Source of the DNA: Adiantum capillus-veneris
Lineage: Eukaryota; Streptophyta; Polypodiopsida; Polypodiales; Pteridaceae
Length of the DNA: 64,000 nt
Assembly: GCA_014529385.2 (NCBI GenBank)
Contig: CM043959.1
Location: forward strand, 90,670,529 to 90,734,528
Direction of reading: 5' to 3'
The notes under the pieces were generated by a model. The model was given only the letters and a program-made list of their open reading frames with translations, was not told the origin of the DNA and did no database searches. How positions within the stretch are numbered: position 1 is the first letter of the stretch; each line of letters starts with the position of its first letter. Shown in pieces: positions 52,191 through 62,580 of the stretch. A program made the position numbers and the translations under genes.

Positions 52191-53540
52191 GATTAGGCAT
52201 CGATTCATCAACGAGAACACAACATCTCTAGTATCATCCATTCAAGAGGAAGCAGGCTCAATCATGCACATCAAAACTCGCAGATACATTTTCGAAGTTA
52301 ATGATCAAGCACTAATCAAGATGTGGAAATTGGAGGTAGTGATTGAAGACATGAAGATATTGTTTGATGTAGAGATAATAAAACAAGTAGCAAAACCTTT
52401 GATGTAGACAAAGGAACAACCATGGTACATGGAGTGACAGTGAAACTGACTCCAGGAGAATTGGATTCTGCTTTCAAACTTCCCCAAGAAAAAGTAGTAC
52501 TAGCAATAGCAGACTAGGCCAGTCATTATTTGAAGGAAACTGAATAGGCAAGGAGGAAGAGAAAGGTTGGCGGCAGACAGGGAATCCCAATAGAAGCGTT
52601 AGCAGGGAGCACGGTCTACCGCTTTATTGTTGAAGCCATAAGTCTAAAAGACAATGCCACTTACATTTCAAAAATGCCTTTCGCCATGCTACTGGAAAAA
52701 ATCTTGCAACCACAAGCCCCAATAGATCTGGCTCACTTTTGCATGCCAGTGTCAGCTAACAAACAACCAAAATCAAATCTCAAATAGTCTTCAAGGCCTA
52801 GTTTCTATGGCATTACTTTACTGGGCGCAAGGAATGGATCAACACTAGTGGGTAAAGAAGGCTTATGCTAAGGCCACAGGGGGTAATTTTAAAAACTATC
52901 AACCTTCCCTTTGAACAAGATAAAGGCACAGGAAAAGGGAAAAAAATAGTCACAATGGGGATAAAGAGGACAAGTACTACAAAGAAAAACAATGCTCCAA
53001 AGAAAATCAAAGCTGGTCTGACAAAAACTTCTACTGTGCTTGCAATACTAGCAAACACAGCAGGAGACTCATACCTTTGAGACTAAGGTAGAGATTTCTC
53101 AGAGAGCAGACAAAACAAACGAAGGGAAGGAGCCAATGGAGATCAATACAACACCTCTTGCACACTCTGAACAACCCTTGCCAATTTTCAAGCTGGGCAA
53201 ACTACAGAGTCTCTAGAAGAAACCCTTCAAAGGCAAATTAGTCATGATAGAACCAGACAAGCACAATGTGCATTATTTATTTCCATTGACGACATATGAA
53301 TTTGAGTAGACTGATGTGGATAACAGTATAGAAGGCTGCTCGGCACCAATCCAGTTAGTAGCCTGGAATACCATGTTGTATTCCATAGGGAATATGGTGG
53401 AAGCTCAGGCTTCAATTTCAGTCAATGAATTGAACAAACTCTAGAGGGAGCTGCAAGTAGCAAAAGAAGAGGTTGACCATGTGCAGAAGGAAAAGCAAGA
53501 AACAACCTTATAGGCAAAAAACAAAATCAAGCAACTAACA
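52190..53540 (+). pseudogene. Unrecognised additional ORF of the plus-strand Ty3 element
   Basis: About 440 codons stay readable if stops and a few frameshifts are ignored: MHIKTRRYIFEVNDQALIKM (from 52257), VHGVTVKLTPGELDSAF, LAGSTVYRFIVEAISLKDNA, then from 53140 VMIEPDKHNVHYLFPLTTYE, and a coiled-coil end (RELQVAKEEVDHVQKEKQET) up to 53540. Most internal stops are TAG. It follows RNase H in sense orientation. I know no named domain for it. It may be an element-specific accessory ORF or captured host sequence. Confidence 0.4.
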
Positions 53541-53546
53541 AAAGGA

Positions 53547-54010
53547 ATAGGTCTTCCCTCTATGATCTCAAAAGGTGCCTTTTCCGTAGTAGTATGGACA
53601 ATATTACTGTATGCATACTCTACAAGGGGTAAGTACTTCTCCCATTGTGAGTGTTGATCTACTTCAATAACATTTGTCTTTAGTAGATCAAGAATTGTAA
53701 GATTGGCTATCTCACTTTGGCCATTCCCTTGTGGGTGATAGGCCAAAGACAAATTCAATCTTGTATCTAGATTTTCAAAGTGACCTCTCCAAACATTATT
53801 GGTCATTCTAGAATCTCTATCTAAAACGATGGATGTTGGCAATCCATGGTGTTTGAAAATCTGAGAAATGAAGAGGGTTTCCATTTGGTGTGCCTTAATA
53901 GTCTTTTTGACACGAACAAAGTGTGCTTGCTTGCTAAACCTGTTGACTATTGTCCATATTCCCATGTTCCTATGGATAGACTTAGGTAATCCATGGATAT
54001 ACTCTCCCAT
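53547..54010 (-). pseudogene. Ty3 integrase core (minus strand)
   Basis: IWTIVNRFSKQAHFV (normally V-D-R), LPTSIVLDRDSRMTNNVWRG (second D), YHPQGNGQSEIANLTILDLL (catalytic E) and LPLVEYAYSN. The frame ends in EIIEGRP at the element junction. The first acidic position and the V-D-R are altered. 54020-54350 should hold the H2C2 finger, but only broken frames are seen. Confidence 0.85.
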
Positions 54011-54357
54011 GGTGAATTAGGGATTAGCAATGGCTGGAGTAATCAGGGTTTCTTCCCTCTATCATACTTGATATTTTGGTATACCACACATTTTGAAACA
54101 TACTCTTGTATGTCCACTTTCATGGTATGCCAATATAAGTACATCTCTACTCCTTAAAGAGTAGGTTGAATACCTCTATGCCCCACATAGGGAGGAGCAT
54201 GGGATTCATACATGACTTTCTCACAAAGGGAGTGGGTGACATATCCTATTTCCATGGAGAAGATAACCCTCCTGCAAGGTGAATGGTTCTTCTTTCTTCC
54301 CCAACGCAAGGGTTGACATTATATCTTTAAAGTTAGGGTTACTATCATACTCATCTA

Positions 54358-54784
54358 TCATAGAAGATAAATAATTGTGTTGCTATAGACACCGCATTGA
54401 CTCTTGGTTGTCCCGTGAAAGTGTAGCAGCCACTTGATTGCACTTACCAGCAATGTGAGCAATATGAAAATAAAATTGCAAAAGAAAAATTTCCAACCTC
54501 GTTTCTTTAATTTGTTGAAAAGCTTGGTTTGCGTCATGAAGTACTTGAGACTTTGGTGGTCCTTCCGCAAAATAAATGGAGTCCCCAATATAGTGCTTCC
54601 ATGTGTCTAGGGCATGTAGAATAGCTAAAAGCTCTTTTTTGTATATGCCCAACACCTGTTCGTCAGCATTGAGCCTTTGGCTCTCATATGCTATGGCATG
54701 TCCTTCTTGAAGAAAAACTGCTCCAAGGCAATCACCACAAGCATCACATTGGATCTCAAATGGCTTTGAGGGATCCGGAAGCAT
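54358..54784 (-). pseudogene. Ty3 RNase H (minus strand)
   Basis: LPDPSKPFEIQCDACGDCLG (C-D-A, catalytic D), VFLQEGHAIAYESQRLNADE, ILHALDTWKHYIGD, and after changes the HIAHIAGKCNQVAATLSRD end (N-x-V-A-D-x-L-S-R in intact elements; D replaced by T here). It is decayed. Confidence 0.85.
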
Positions 54785-55129
54785 AAGGACTGGTTGGGAG
54801 GTAAGCTTCTCTTTGCACTTGTCAAAAGTATTTTTCTCCTTAGTACTCCATGAATACTTAACGTTCTTTTTTTGTTAAGTCATATAATGGTCGAGCTATT
54901 TGAGAGAACTTTGCTATGAAGAGTCTATAGTATACACACATACCAATAAATCTTCTTAGCTCATATCCATGCTTTTATTACCTTTAGTTTTGATGGATCC
55001 ATATGGATACCATCTTGAGAGGTAATATGACCTAAGTATGGAGTCTATTGAAGGAAAAATTTACTCTTCTTTTGATTGATAAAAAGCTTGTTCTCCCTCA
55101 AAGCTTCAAAAATTACCTAGAGATGTTGC

Positions 55130-55704
55130 TTGTGCTCCTCCAAGGACTTGGAGTAGATGATGATATCATCAAAGAACCAGTGAGCTTGCGGTAGGGTCTA
55201 CATAATTTTCCATCAAACAATTGAATGTGTTCAATGCATTAGTCAAGCCAAAAGGCATGACTATATATTCATAAAGACCAAACATTGTACAAAAGGCGGT
55301 CTTTAGGATACCTTCATTCACTATCCTTATTTGATAATAGCCACTTTTAAGGTCAATCCAACTCAAGTATGTCAAACCTTGTAGCTTATCAAATAGATAT
55401 TCTACCCACGGTATGGGAAAAAAACATTTGTGATATGGTTTAGTGCTCGATATTCCACACACATGCAGTATGTACCATCTTTCTTTTGCACTAAAAGGAC
55501 TAGAGAACAAAAGGGAGAGGATCTAGGCCTCACCATCCCTTTGTCTACCAAATCTTGTACTTGCCCCATAATCTCCTCTTGTTGAGATTGGGAAACTTGA
55601 TAAGGAGGCTTGTTAGGTGTTGAGCTTCCTGGTAGGAACTCAATTAGATGGTCATCATCCACTTGTTTTGGAGGTAAGTTCACAGGGATATCATTGATCA
55701 ACAC
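55130..55704 (-). pseudogene. Ty3 reverse transcriptase (minus strand)
   Basis: 55704-55402 carries PNKPPYQVSQSQQEEIMGQV, GMVRPRSSPFCSLVLLVQKK and CVEYRALNHIT. 55510-55169 carries [31 protein letters not shown] frameshift near 55170 leads to HWFFDDIIIYSKSLEEHKQHL (F-F-D-D pair). Ty3 type; inactive. Confidence 0.9.
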
Positions 55705-55739
55705 ATCTTGGAATCCATTTAGAAAGTGAGATAAGTCTA

Positions 55740-56104
55740 GTTCTTCTTGATTCCTAACACACTTTGATTTTTTAAAACATTAGCATCATTTATAGAATCT
55801 TAAAACTAAGCTTTTCATTGATTTGTCAAAAGCAAGAGAATTTACAAGTGGTATAGTACGACCAAAATCACTAGCATCTTTATACATTCTCTCTTCCCTG
55901 TAGGTGAAGTAGATTCTCCTTTCAAGGAACTTCATGTTGGTATAAATGCGCTTGAATCATGGTGCCCCTAGAATAACATCCTCATGTTGGAGAGGAGAGA
56001 TGAAAAAGTCTTATTTGTCGACGTAGCTTTGGACATGAAGCCTCAAATTCCCAATCAAGGGAGTCCCATAGGCTTGATGTCCCTTGAAAGGTCCATCGGG
56101 GTAG
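55740..56104 (-). pseudogene. Ty3 protease, distal part (minus strand)
   Basis: Minus-strand fragments such as IGNLRLHVQSYVDK and HEDVILGAP correspond to the middle and G-R/A-P end of retropepsin. They lie immediately left of the copia insertion. The active-site half lies at 59000-59110. Confidence 0.6.
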
Positions 56105-56108
56105 TTAC

Positions 56109-56431
56109 TGTTAGGAATTGGATCGTGCTAGCTATGGTGGATGAAAGAGAAACATAGTGTCACTGCGTGAGTGTGTGTGTGTAAGCAAGAGTATCACTCA
56201 AGTGAATCAGGTTCCAAGATAGAATTAGCTTGGACTCATAACACAATCTTGAGTAGTGACTTAGCTTAGCACAAGCTCACCATAGACAAGCATGTAGTGC
56301 AAAATGGAGTTGTTGTTTATTCATTCATGAAGTGAGCTTTAAGTAGCTCTACAGCCTTGATCCAGAGCATGTGGGATAAATCCACTCTCTTCTCCTTGAC
56401 TCACACCTTAGGACAAAGCTCACACTTTACA
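56109..56431 (-). repeat. 3' LTR of the gag-only copia element
   Basis: TGTTAGGAATTGG...CACACTTTACA on the plus strand (323 bp). The minus-strand polypurine tract (CTCAAGGGGAGGATT, complement of 56432-56447) lies directly upstream in the element's direction. Confidence 0.88.
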
Positions 56432-56479
56432 ATCCTCCCCTTGAGGTTTGGACTAAGACAAGATACTGAAGATGCATGA

Positions 56480-56640
56480 TCCACACAGGCTAACAAAATC
56501 CACATAGGATGGTGATATCCACACAGGAAAATAAAGTCCACAAAGGATGGTGATATCCACACAGGATGGTAAAATCCACACAAGAAAAATCCACAAAGGA
56601 TGGTGATGTCCACACAGGATGATAAGATCCACAGAGGAAA
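56480..56640. repeat. Tandem repeat of about 35 bp before the polypurine tract
   Basis: Imperfect units of GGATGGTGATATCCACACAG / GGAAAATAAAGTCCACAAA recur about five times. Confidence 0.8.
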
Positions 56641-56689
56641 AAGTCCTCCTACAAGTAGAGAGTTTGCATCTTCAAAATGGGTCTTCATA

Positions 56690-57521
56690 AAAGACAATGT
56701 TGCTCTCGTCCCTTTTTGTCTTCTACTATGTGAGCTGATTCTCTGTCAATTCTTTTGCCTTCGTTGCTTCTGCTGTTGCTTCTACTGCTGCTGCTTTCTC
56801 CACTGCTACTGCCTCCATTTGAGTAGCACTGAGAAGGAGGGTGTCTCTTCCTACCACATTTGTTGCAAGGTTTTTTTGTGTAGCAATATTTTGCTACGCG
56901 TCACATTCTTCCACATTCATAACACTTTTGTCTGCTTGTTGATGTTGATGGCGAATGCCTTCCTCTTGAGGATGTTGCAATAAAAACTCCTCCTGATGAG
57001 GTGAGTGAACCTCTTTGCTTTCTTTCTTCTGCTTGGACTGAGTTGATGACATCTTGGAATGGTGGTGCTAGTTCTTTTTCTTCAAGAATTGTGACTAAGT
57101 GGTCATAAGAAGGTGGAAGTGCACTTTATAGTATGGCCACTTTGTCATCTTCTGGTACTTCAACTTGGATGTAAGTGAGCTGCGTGACAATACTCTTAAG
57201 CCTATTCACTAGGCTAGCAATGTCCTCCCCTTCAATCATAGTAACTTTCTAAAGCTGTCTTTTAAGACTAACTTTGCTTCTTTTGGCCCTAGCTCCAAAA
57301 TTACTTTCTAGGACATGCCAGGCATCATGTGCATGCTTACATTCATCTATGAAATGCACATAGTTGTCATGCAAGGAGGTGATGATGATTCCCAATGCTT
57401 GTTCGTCTTTGGCCAAATTCTGTGCACTTGCTATGAGTGTAGATGCCCTAGTGTGCAATCCATCGGATTCGGCTTGTTGCTCTAATGCAGTGCTGATGAC
57501 AGACCACAAACATTTGTTCAT
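56690..57521 (-). pseudogene. Copia gag with zinc knuckles
   Basis: 57521-57249 reads SAQNLAKDEQALGIIITSLH, then HFIDECKHAHDAWHVLESNF (UBN2/DUF4219-type gag). Beyond a stop the frame goes on through VTMIEGEDIASLVNRL and two knuckles, CYECGRM (TGA) RVAKYC and CNKCGRKRHPPSQC, near 56920-56840, then a Ser/Arg tail. It could serve in packaging for related elements if the stops were absent. Confidence 0.8.
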
Positions 57522-57659
57522 AAGGTAGCCTCTTAACTTTGTTTGCTAAGTGTGAAATCCCTCCCCATTGAATTTCTCTATTCCCTTGTCCCCCATTTCT
57601 GCTGATAGAGGGGTCTTAGCTTAGGAGACTCTCCTAGCCAGTGTCTACCTCTTTACACG

Positions 57660-58440
57660 GTGCTTAAAATAAAGAAAGAAGATATTTATTTGCAAGTTAT
57701 TGTGCTCGGTTGCAAGATTTCAATTTTAATGTCATCTTAATAAAAAAATTCTCTTAATGTGAAGTACCTTTTCACTCCAGGTGAATTCACCCTTCACATA
57801 CACCTTTGAGTTCTTCTTTGATGACTGGAATGAGCCTTCGAAGTTGGCTTTGGATACCTTTGGAGATCCCTTTTAAAAGCTTTGTATGCTCAAAGAGGCG
57901 TCTTCTACCTTTCTTCTTTAGTGCTTGAGGCCACCTTTGAATGCCGGTGTAGAAGCTTTGCAAAACTTTGAGGCTTGAGGAATTGGAAATGAAGGCCGCG
58001 GGAAGGAGCTCTTACAGGGTCGTGGTATAGGGGGTTTAAAAGAAAAGGGCTTTGGGCAGCTCGGGCAGCTCGTCGGGCAGGCCGGGTGGCGGGTAGGGTG
58101 GCGGGCAGATTGCCGGGCAGGTCGGGCAAGGCGGGGGCAGCGTCGGGCAAGTGAAGGCAGGGTCGAAAAGGCTATGCTGCATGTAAGAACTCCCCAGCGG
58201 ACCCGATTTGGGTCTTCAGCGCAATTGAGCGCCAAAGCTCACATCCGTCGACTGGGACCTCCCCCTTGTAGACCCGCTAGCTAAAAAGAAAGCTTTTTTT
58301 TATGCAACTTTCGGATCCGCCCAACTTCCCCAATTTAGGTAATTCAATTTGAGCCTTGGACCCCACACATGCCCTTTTGTGGTGCACTAGCCAACAAAGC
58401 CCATGTGATAGCTTGTGATGGAGCTCCTAAAAATGGATTG
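57660..58440. other. 5' region of the gag-only copia element, with GC-rich tandem repeats
   Basis: Between gag and the inverted segment. At about 58060-58155 CGGGCAGGTCGGGCA-like units repeat about six times. The resulting Pro/Ala/Arg-rich frames (58235-57905, minus) are low complexity and I do not treat them as genes. Confidence 0.5.
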
Positions 58441-58483
58441 TTAAATTCGAGCTAGCAGGCTTCCACACACACACCTAAATATA

Positions 58484-58797
58484 GGTGACACTATGTTTCT
58501 CTTTCATCCACCATAGCTAGCATGATCCAATTCCTAATATTTGGTATCAGAGCCATGGTGTGCTAGCTAGGATTGTCATTATGCATTAGTGTGTGTTAAT
58601 CATTAGCATTTCCATTAGATTGATTAGCATTTCATTGTTGCGGCCCATTGACATTTTCATAACTAGTTGCATCTCACTAATTAAGCACTAATCTAGTTAT
58701 GTGTGGGCATGTCCTTGGCACACCCAAGAGACCACTACCCTCCATGGCTAGATAGGCTTGATTAGGGAGAAGATTAGTATCCAATTATTGCATTTCT
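58484..58797 (+). other. Inverted segment with LTR end and primer-binding site
   Basis: 58484-58539 (GGTGACACTATGTTTCTC...CCAATTCCTAATA) is the reverse complement of 56109-56165. It is followed by the tRNA-iMet primer-binding site TTGGTATCAGAGCCATGG (58541-58558) and leader sequence to 58797, all in plus orientation, while the rest of the element is minus. Confidence 0.85.
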
Positions 58798-58998
58798 ACT
58801 CATAAACACAATCTTGAGTATTGACTTAGCTTAGCACAAGCTCACCATAGACAAGCATGTAGTGCAAAATGGAGTTGTTGTTTATTCATTCATGAAGTGA
58901 GCTTTAAGTAGCTCTACAGCCTTGCTCCACAGCATGTGGGATAAATCCACTAGATCTTCTCCTTGACTCACACCTTAGGACAAAGCTCACACTTTACA
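58798..58998 (-). repeat. 5' LTR remnant of the gag-only copia element
   Basis: Matches 56234-56431 of the left LTR (ACTCATAA-ACACAATCTTGAG...CACACTTTACA). It lacks the first 125 bp, which lie in the inverted segment. Confidence 0.85.
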
Positions 58999-59004
58999 GT
59001 TACA

Positions 59005-59290
59005 GTATCTTCCATCTCGAAAGCTTGAATACCCAACTTAGTGCCAAATTTTTTGATCTGAAGTTGTGAGTAGAGCCAGGGTCAAACAAGATGAAGGCAT
59101 CATTCTCTCTTACCTTTCCCCAAGGATAGGAGAGAGGTGATCCTTTGCAATGAGCATCCTCTTTTGGAGCTTTGCTCGTGGAAGCTCTAGGAGACTCATT
59201 GCGAGCATTTCTCTTGGGGAAAGAACAATAGCCATGTCCTTTCTCCCCACACTTGAAGCATTTGTGGTCCTTACATAAAGCTTCTAGCTC
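59005..59290 (-). pseudogene. Ty3 zinc knuckle and protease start (minus strand)
   Basis: CFKCGEKGHGYCSF near 59260-59225 is a shortened CCHC knuckle. Downstream, NDAFILFDPGSTHNFRSKNL near 59110-59060 is the retropepsin active-site region (D-P-G-S-T in place of D-[ST]-G-[AS]). The copia element interrupts it just after. Confidence 0.75.
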
Positions 59291-59299
59291 TTCAGGAGA

Positions 59300-60606
59300 T
59301 TATTCTACCTTTTTAAACTCCCTTCTCCTTGGACCGATTGTTATTGTTGTTTTTATTGTGAGAATTGCCTTCAAAAGAACTATGGGCATTTTTTTTCCCC
59401 TTTCCATCACTTCTATCTTTGCTTTCCATGGGCTTGGCATTCCTTCTAGCCCCTTGTTGGAAATTGATTGCAAAGAAACCGTATTGTGGTGGGTTACTTC
59501 GGTGATAAAACCAGGATATTGAGAGTTGACATACTCTGCCATTTCTTCAGGTAATCCCACACAAAATTTCTGCTTTTGCTTGGTGAAGTCTATCTTTTGA
59601 AAGTCAGTAGCGTTGAGATGTAAATCCCAAAACTTGTCCACATATTTGTGGATAGAGTTGTACAGAGCATCTTCAAACTCCGCCATTTGTTAATCAGTTT
59701 TCCTTTGCATCGCTTGCAAGGAATTGCTTCATGATGGAAACTTGTAGAGTTTTCCATGTGTCTGGGTATTCTCCGTTTCCATGAAGGCTAGCCCACCATT
59801 GACGAGAAAATTTCTGGAAGTGCATAGCTACATGGCATAGCTTGGAGGACTCCCTGAAGCTCTCATCTCCAAAGGCCAGATCAAATTGTTGGATGAAGGG
59901 AAATACTTTGTTGATAGCACCAAAGGTGCCATCATAGGTGAGAAAAGAGATACTATTTCCTCCCTCTTTGAACATCTTGAGCTTTTGGGCCCTTCGCCAT
60001 GTAGGGTAAGATTTGCGATATCTTCTCCTCTTGTATTCTCAAGGAGAATATCTATTACTTGTATCGAAAGAGGAGGAAGGTGAAGAAGAAGGAGAGAGGG
60101 TGACCTCTTTCCTGCCTTTTTCTTTATTTGTTTCCTCTCTTACCTTTTGGAGTGACAAGGAAAAGGACCATGTTTGACCATTTCCTCTTGGGAGGAGTTG
60201 GTGACCGTCTACACCTCCATCTTTGTGGTGCCACAACTTTAGAGGAACTTAGGGATTTGCTTCTTTCTTGTTCTTTGGATTTCTCCTCTCTTATGGGAGC
60301 GAGTCTTCTCTTGGGAGTCTCATCAAGAGGCCTCCTAAGTTCTCTCTCCTCTTGGAGAGGAAGGGAAATCCCATAAGCACGAAGTTGTTGGGTAACTTCA
60401 GCTTGCAAAGCAGGGTTGCCCATAGCTTGATGCAGCCTAGTAACAAGATAATTTACAAACATGGAGACATCATCATTAGCACCTTCATGTGCAAAATCAA
60501 AGTTATCAATGTTCATTGTAATCTCTTGGTTATTGCCAGCCATGCTCATTAAACTTATGTATAGAATTACGTTGTGTTTTGGTACCCTCAAAAAAACCTT
60601 TGTCAC
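59300..60606 (-). pseudogene. Ty3 gag (minus strand)
   Basis: The N-terminus (60606-60124) includes MAGNNQEITMNIDNFDFAHE and an Arg/Pro/Ser linker. The core (59975-59694) reads VFPFIQQFDLAFGDESFRES, then HFQKFSRQWWASLHGNGEYP (Retrotrans_gag, W-W motif). It goes on in 59686-59300 (NSIHKYVDKFWDLHLNATDF; QKFCVGLPEEMAEYV). Frameshifts separate the blocks. The most likely start is the inner Met near 60543. Confidence 0.82.
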
Positions 60607-60930
60607 TTTTCTTCTTTACCTTTGACATGTAGTTCTCAAGCAGCCACACCTATGGTTTAGACACTATTGATTGCAAAGAATAGTGGAGAGGGTCTAACAT
60701 TGCTCGGTTGATTATGGATCTTATTGAGATTGTTCGTAGCTCAATAATGGTTAAGCCAAAGAAAAACCCCGAGAGACTCCATTATTAAGATAAATTTCCC
60801 AACGGTGTACCTCAAAATAAGTCCTTCTCAACCAAGATGACAGACGTGTCCCACTTACCCTATTGCAATGAACAGGTGCAACCTTTCATGGACAACTTAA
60901 GGACCACTCTTCTCAAGCAAGAAAAGATAA

Positions 60931-60949
60931 ATCAATAGCTTTGATACAA
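60931..60949 (-). other. tRNA-iMet-type primer-binding site (minus-strand Ty3)
   Basis: The minus strand reads TTGTATCAAAGCTATTGAT, against TGGTATCAGAGC in the iMet complement. It lies about 320 bp upstream of gag, marking the inner edge of the 5' LTR near 60950. Confidence 0.65.
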
Positions 60950-60955
60950 TATCAT

Positions 60956-62580
60956 GGAAATGGCCTATGAAATTTGAGAATAACGAAATTAAGAGAATTA
61001 GAGGAGTGAGCATTTTCATGAGACTATTTTGAGAACATAGAGGGTGAACTTAATTAGCCATAGCAACATAACCATTATACTTAATTAAATTGGTATGAGC
61101 AATACTTTTGCAAGAGAGACAATTAGAGAACCTGACAACAGTTGAGGACCGGATTTATGTGGAGCCCGTCCCCCCTCTAATAGGATTTTGTATTATAGAT
61201 TCTCCCATCAAGAGTGACTTGGTACAATACAATCTTTGTGTTCCTTGTGACCTAGGTGATGCCGTGAATATGGAAATCTTCATGCATCACAAGCATAATG
61301 TAAACTCTGTAAAAGAATTAACCATCCTCGGCCTGAGTCCCAAGGCCTCAAACACCTTCAAAGGTGGAGAGAGCTAGTGGGAAATGAGGGTAGGGAAGAG
61401 GAAGAAGAAAAATTCATAGGAGAAAGAAATAGTTCCTCATTTATCATCACTCTTTTTTATTAGCATAGAATAATAGCATATTTATGAAGATGAAGAAGAT
61501 GTCAAGCTTAAGTATTGGAGCATGGCTCTTGGTTGGATTTTAATTCCATAGCCAAGAGTGTTACTGTAGGCTCTCAACTTCTCAACAAGCTTGGAGAAGG
61601 ACATGGAGCTCTTAAAATTTGCAATTCACACAATGAGAGTGTGTCTGTGTTTGAGTGGGAGAGTATACCCCCCAAGCTAGCCCCTAGTTTCCTTGGTCCA
61701 CCCCCCCTTGCAGCTCATGCTAGAAGATGAGTGGACCCCTACAAGCCTAGCCAATCACATGCAGTGTGCATATCAAGAAACCATGATAGCCTTGGGACAA
61801 GTGTCCCCCTTTCCCCTTTGAAAGAGAGGACTTGATAAATGCATAATAAATTAGATAAATTAACTTAATTAACATTGGACCCCTTAGGAGGCCAAACAAT
61901 AGTTTTAAGCACCTTATGAGGGCAACATGGAGAGGAACTTGACATGTGTCCTTTTTGCCTCCTTGGACTAGGTTTGCCTTGTGTGAGGGTGTGTGTGTTC
62001 TCTCTCTTGCCCCTACTTGTAGGCCTCGTCCCATCCTTGTAGGGATCTTTGTTGAATTTGGAATACCTTAAGCCCCTCATGCTTGGAGAACGTTCTCACC
62101 TAAATCTAAACTCTATCAAGCTTGGAGAAGGTTTCCACATCAAGATCATCCCTAGCACCTCAAGCACGACAAGCACCTCAATTACATTAGTCACAAGTAT
62201 GACAAGAACCTCAAGAACCTTAGTCATCAAGCACGACAAGCATCTCAAGCTTGGGTTGAGTTCTCACATCAAGCACAGCCCTAGCTTGCCTAAGGTCAGA
62301 GGACTTTTTAACACTAACCTTTTGAGGTCTTTAATGAAGATAACTCTAAGGTCTTTAAGCTCCATTAGCTAGCCTTGATCTTTGATAGACCATCTCTTAT
62401 TTGGACCCCTTTAACCTTGGCCCCATGTTGAGATGGATTCATAAGCACATGTCTATATTCTAACCCTTGTTCCTGTTTATTCTCCCACATTAAATGATCA
62501 GTTTAATATGAGAAAATCATTTGGGTTGGTTATATATTAGACTTTATGACATATTAACCAAAAAAGGAAAGGGTTGAAAA
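60956..62580. other. Probable 5' LTR region of the minus-strand Ty3 element
   Basis: No gene is supported. Features seen: short AT-rich frames, degenerate repeats of AGCACGACAAGCACCTCAA at about 62155-62250, and a TATA-like ATATATAAC on the minus strand near 62530. Without the partner LTR the outer border cannot be set. Confidence 0.4.

Larger units (their letters stand above)
37153..53545 (+). mobile_element. Plus-strand Ty3/gypsy element, interrupted and 3'-truncated
   Basis: 5' LTR 37153-37687, gag to about 38990, a protease split at 39938/49950 by a copia element, RT (50700-51470), RNase H remnants (51700-52180) and an extra ORF (52190-53540). The integrase and 3' LTR are missing. At about 53545 it joins an oppositely oriented Ty3 element inside that element's integrase. 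The host sequence is the copia integrase fragment ending at 37152. Confidence 0.8.
56109..58998 (-). mobile_element. Gag-only Ty1/copia derivative with an internal inversion
   Basis: Flanked by GTTAC (56104-56108 and 58999-59003). The left LTR (56109-56431) is complete. On the right, part of the LTR (58798-58998) is in the same orientation, but its other part and the primer-binding site (58484-58559) are inverted. It encodes a UBN2-type gag with two zinc knuckles but no pol; tandem repeats (56480-56640) stand where pol should be. It is nested in the minus-strand Ty3 protease. Confidence 0.85.
53545..60955 (-). mobile_element. Minus-strand Ty3/gypsy element, 3'-truncated, with nested copia
   Basis: Reading down from a primer-binding site at 60931-60949: gag (60606-59300), zinc knuckle and start of protease (59280-59010), the copia insertion (56109-58998), distal protease (56100-55780), RT (55704-55130), RNase H (54784-54358) and integrase (54010-53547), where it is cut by the junction with the plus-strand Ty3 element. 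The 3' LTR is lost; the 5' LTR lies right of 60955 but cannot be bounded. Confidence 0.85.

Noticed and set aside
57905-58235. Pro/Ala/Arg-rich minus-strand ORFs
   Set aside because: Produced by a GC-rich tandem repeat in the copia leader; no codon structure or homology.
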